This document shows positions 6,134 through 7,233 of a DNA stretch of 7,233 nucleotides, piece by piece. The notes beneath the pieces are model-generated. The model ran no database searches. It worked only from the letters and a program-made list of their open reading frames with translations, and was not told the DNA's origin. The position numbers and the translations under genes are program-made. The stretch is from contig DASWRT010000423.1 in the NCBI GenBank assembly GCA_036403035.1, forward strand, positions 1 through 7,233, read 5' to 3'. The DNA is from DASWRT01 sp036403035. GTDB lineage: Bacteria > Pseudomonadota > Alphaproteobacteria > ATCC43930 > CGMCC-115725. Position 1 is the stretch's first letter; each line of letters opens with the position of its first letter.

Positions 6134-6499
6134 CCCCGTTCCTTCTCGGATTTCGGAATCGCACGACGGCGCAGCAGGTCCGCCGCATCGGCGGTACGGC
6201 AGTGATGTACCGGCATACGGAGCGGCGGGCAACTTGGCTCCCCTCGGCTCCGCAGCCGGCGTCCTTCCTGCCGCGTCGGGGAGCGAAATGCCGAGGGGGC
6301 CGTCCGCTCGCGGACCGGAGATGCGGTCGGCAGTTCCGCGATGCGCCGCCACGCGGCAACGAGTTCGAACCGGGTGACTTTCCGGTCTCGTTCACCACGC
6401 CCTGAGGAATCGATCGGGCCGGCGGACTGCGGCTCCTGAGCGGCGCGGCCGGCAATCGCGCGCCGATCGTGATGAGAGAACGCATCGTTTTCCAAGAAT
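6134..6499. other. GC-rich, hairpin-rich intergenic stretch
   Basis: No protein-like frame is present. Several inverted repeats stand out: CCGCCG-CAT-CGGCGG (6180-6194), CGGTAC/GTACCG (6192-6197 with 6207-6212, sharing bases with the former, so the two folds exclude each other), CCCCTCGGC/GCCGAGGGG (6240-6248 with 6290-6298, enclosing 41 nt) and GTCCG-CTCG-CGGAC (6302-6315). The first two lie within the 80 nt upstream of the 78-aa gene and would be in its 5' leader. A minus-strand frame ending in an ATGA overlap with that gene's start is Arg/Pro-rich and not convincing. Confidence 0.5.
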
Positions 6500-6690
6500 G
6501 AAGTTGCTCAACTATATTATGATTTTACTAAAACTATAGTAAGTACAAATACAGTTGTATTAATATATATTAATAGATTTATTTAAGCAAAGCATGGAAT
6601 AAGCAAAATAATAAAATTGTTGTCGACAAGACTTTGAGATATGAATTGTCCATAAGTTTTGTTTGTTTCCTGAAGCGCATATCGGAGTAG
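6500..6690. promoter_or_regulatory. AT-rich intergenic island with nested palindromes
   Basis: Base composition drops sharply to strongly AT-rich between two GC-rich flanks. Within it lie TTACTA/TAGTAA (6525-6530 with 6537-6542), AATACA-GT-TGTATT (6548-6561), a perfect 18-bp palindrome TATTAATATATATTAATA (6558-6575, sharing four bases with the previous dyad) and TTGTCGACAA (6620-6629). Weak plus-strand promoter-like pairs are possible, for example TTGTTG (6617-6622), 17 nt, TATGAA (6640-6645), but none is near consensus. The island separates the minus-strand genes from the plus-strand Rieske gene, so it most likely holds their divergent promoters and regulator sites. It could also be a scar of transferred DNA. 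Confidence 0.55.
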
Positions 6691-6721
6691 GTGGATTACG
6701 CCGGCCGGCCGGAGGTACGGG

Positions 6722-6856
6722 ATGTTGACCGGAGAGAACTCTAATCTTGTCGCGATTATTCTCTTTCTACTGTCGGTGGCAAATGAGACGCCGTCCTGTT
6801 CTTTCCAAGAAGAGGGGCATCACGATCGGGTGGACACTTATGCCGGCTGTTCTTGA
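6722..6856 (+). CDS. Possible small ORF, 44 aa, with a hydrophobic segment
   Basis: An ATG at 6722 is preceded by GGAGG at 6711-6715 with 6 nt between, an excellent ribosome site. The frame encodes MLTGENSN, then a hydrophobic run LVAIILFLLSVA (9-20), then a polar tail with Cys26, Cys43 and paired His33-His34, ending in TGA at 6854-6856. It could be a tiny membrane or exported peptide, or a leader ORF for the oxygenase gene that begins 119 bp further on. Its first residues (MLTGEN) resemble the start of the oxygenase (MLTQEQN), and the DNA ATGTTGAC is identical at both starts. I recognise no family. The support is the ribosome site and the hydrophobic run only. Confidence 0.35.
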   Translation: MLTGENSNLVAIILFLLSVANETPSCSFQEEGHHDRVDTYAGCS

Positions 6857-6876
6857 TGAGTTAAAGAAAACGCGCA

Positions 6877-6893
6877 ACAAAAGTGTCTTTTGT
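6877..6893. promoter_or_regulatory. Odd-symmetry dyad ACAAAAG-TGT-CTTTTGT, operator-like
   Basis: ACAAAAGTGTCTTTTGT is a perfect 7-bp inverted repeat around TGT, centred about 90 bp upstream of the Rieske start. Its right half, TGTCTTTTG (6884-6892), recurs at 6901-6909, 17 bp on. A dyad plus an extra half-site is a common regulator-site arrangement. As RNA it would be a small stem with a 3-nt loop and no U-run beyond its own arm. Confidence 0.4.
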
Positions 6894-6922
6894 CGAAATC
6901 TGTCTTTTGGCGTTCTCCGGCG

Positions 6923-6938
6923 CTCGGCTGGCGCCGAG
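6923..6938 (+). other. Hairpin CTCGGC-TGGC-GCCGAG in the Rieske leader
   Basis: This is a perfect 6-bp GC-rich stem with a 4-nt loop, 38 bp before the Rieske start codon and just 22 bp before its ribosome site. It could fold in the leader mRNA and affect translation or stability. No T-run follows, so it is not called as a terminator. Confidence 0.35.
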
Positions 6939-6975
6939 GCGAATCTTCCTGATCTTCTGTGGAGGGCACTCGACT

Positions 6976-7233
6976 ATGTTGACGCAAGAACAGAACGAAA
7001 CGCTGACCCGTGTCGGGCCGGGCACGCCGATGGGCGACCTGATGCGCTGCTACTGGCATCCCATTGCCGCGGTCGCCGAATTGGATGTGCGACCATTCCG
7101 TACGCTGCCCATTCAACTGCTCTGCGAGGATCTGGTTCTGTTCCGTGACGGGAGCGGCAAGCTGGGGCTGGTCGAGCAGCGATGCGCGCATCGGCGCGTC
7201 AACTTGGTGAACGGCATCGTCGAGAAGGACGGG
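6976..7233 (+). CDS. Rieske [2Fe-2S] oxygenase alpha subunit, 5' part (cut by window edge)
   Basis: The first 86 codons run to the last base of the window without a stop. The opening MLTQEQNETLTRVGPGTPMG followed by DLMRCYWHPIAAVAEL is the typical start of phthalate 4,5-dioxygenase-like ring-hydroxylating or demethylating oxygenases: a greasy YWHP block, then the Rieske domain. The domain begins around LPIQLLCEDLVLFRDGSGKLGLV and reaches the first cluster motif, Cys70-x-His72 (CAHRR; the family usually has CPHR). The second CxxH motif and the catalytic iron domain would lie beyond the edge. Members use electrons from a reductase to hydroxylate or demethylate aromatic or related compounds in the cytosol; the substrate cannot be inferred. 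The ATG at 6976 has GGAGGG 9 nt upstream. It is the only well-supported plus-strand gene and faces away from all the others. Confidence 0.9.
   Translation, partial: MLTQEQNETLTRVGPGTPMGDLMRCYWHPIAAVAELDVRPFRTLPIQLLCEDLVLFRDGSGKLGLVEQRCAHRRVNLVNGIVEKDG

Noticed and set aside
6130..6495. Minus-strand 121-codon frame whose stop overlaps the 78-aa gene start (ATGA)
   Set aside because: The overlap looks like an operon junction, but the sequence is Arg/Pro/Ser-rich without a fold pattern, starts at TTG and covers several hairpins. It is probably chance.
6747..7148. Plus-strand frame of 133 codons starting at TTG
   Set aside because: It overlaps the Rieske gene in another frame, and the overlapping part is a shadow. 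The Rieske frame has the motif and the ribosome site.
1..7233. CRISPR array, tRNA, rRNA or insertion sequence
   Set aside because: There is no regular repeat-spacer pattern, no tRNA-like cloverleaf with a T-loop motif, no rRNA sequence and no transposase-like protein on either strand.

Overview
This is a high-GC window with an abrupt AT-rich island near the right end. It looks like a chromosomal stretch of an alphaproteobacterium, most likely a Hyphomicrobiales (Rhizobiales)-type organism. That placement is inferred from the codon style, a G/C-rich dispersed palindrome of a kind common in such genomes, and the small conserved proteins present. It has not been tested by a search.

All well-supported genes from 423 to 6133 lie on the minus strand. 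In transcription order (right to left) they are: a 78-aa conserved hypothetical protein (5897-6133); a DUF202/YidH-like membrane protein split by a one-base frameshift (5310-5764); a class I SAM-dependent methyltransferase (4260-5159); a small secreted two-cysteine protein (3866-4159) directly followed by a secreted GH75-type chitosanase (3055-3831); a NitT/TauT/SsuBC-type ABC transporter pair, with the ATPase at 2035-2889 and the permease at 1157-2038 coupled through a TTGA overlap; and a LOG-family nucleotide phosphoribohydrolase (423-1004). A hairpin directly after the permease stop and a 152-bp gap separate the transporter from the LOG gene. No substrate-binding protein for the transporter lies in the window, so its substrate cannot be read from here.

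The left end (1-422) holds no convincing gene. It carries a strong 47-bp palindromic element at 285-331 plus a second hairpin followed by a T-run. The right end is different: about 370 bp of GC-rich, hairpin-rich, apparently non-coding DNA (6134-6500), then an AT-rich island (about 6500-6690) with nested perfect palindromes, then a leader region with a well-placed ribosome site in front of a 44-codon ORF, an odd-symmetry dyad and a hairpin. This leads into a plus-strand Rieske [2Fe-2S] oxygenase gene (from 6976) that is cut by the window edge. The 6134-6975 stretch is therefore the divergent regulatory region between the minus-strand genes and the oxygenase.

I see no clearly new multi-gene system. 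The points most worth a second look are the palindromic AT island and small ORF ahead of the Rieske oxygenase, the frameshifted DUF202 gene, and the pairing of the chitosanase with a small secreted protein.
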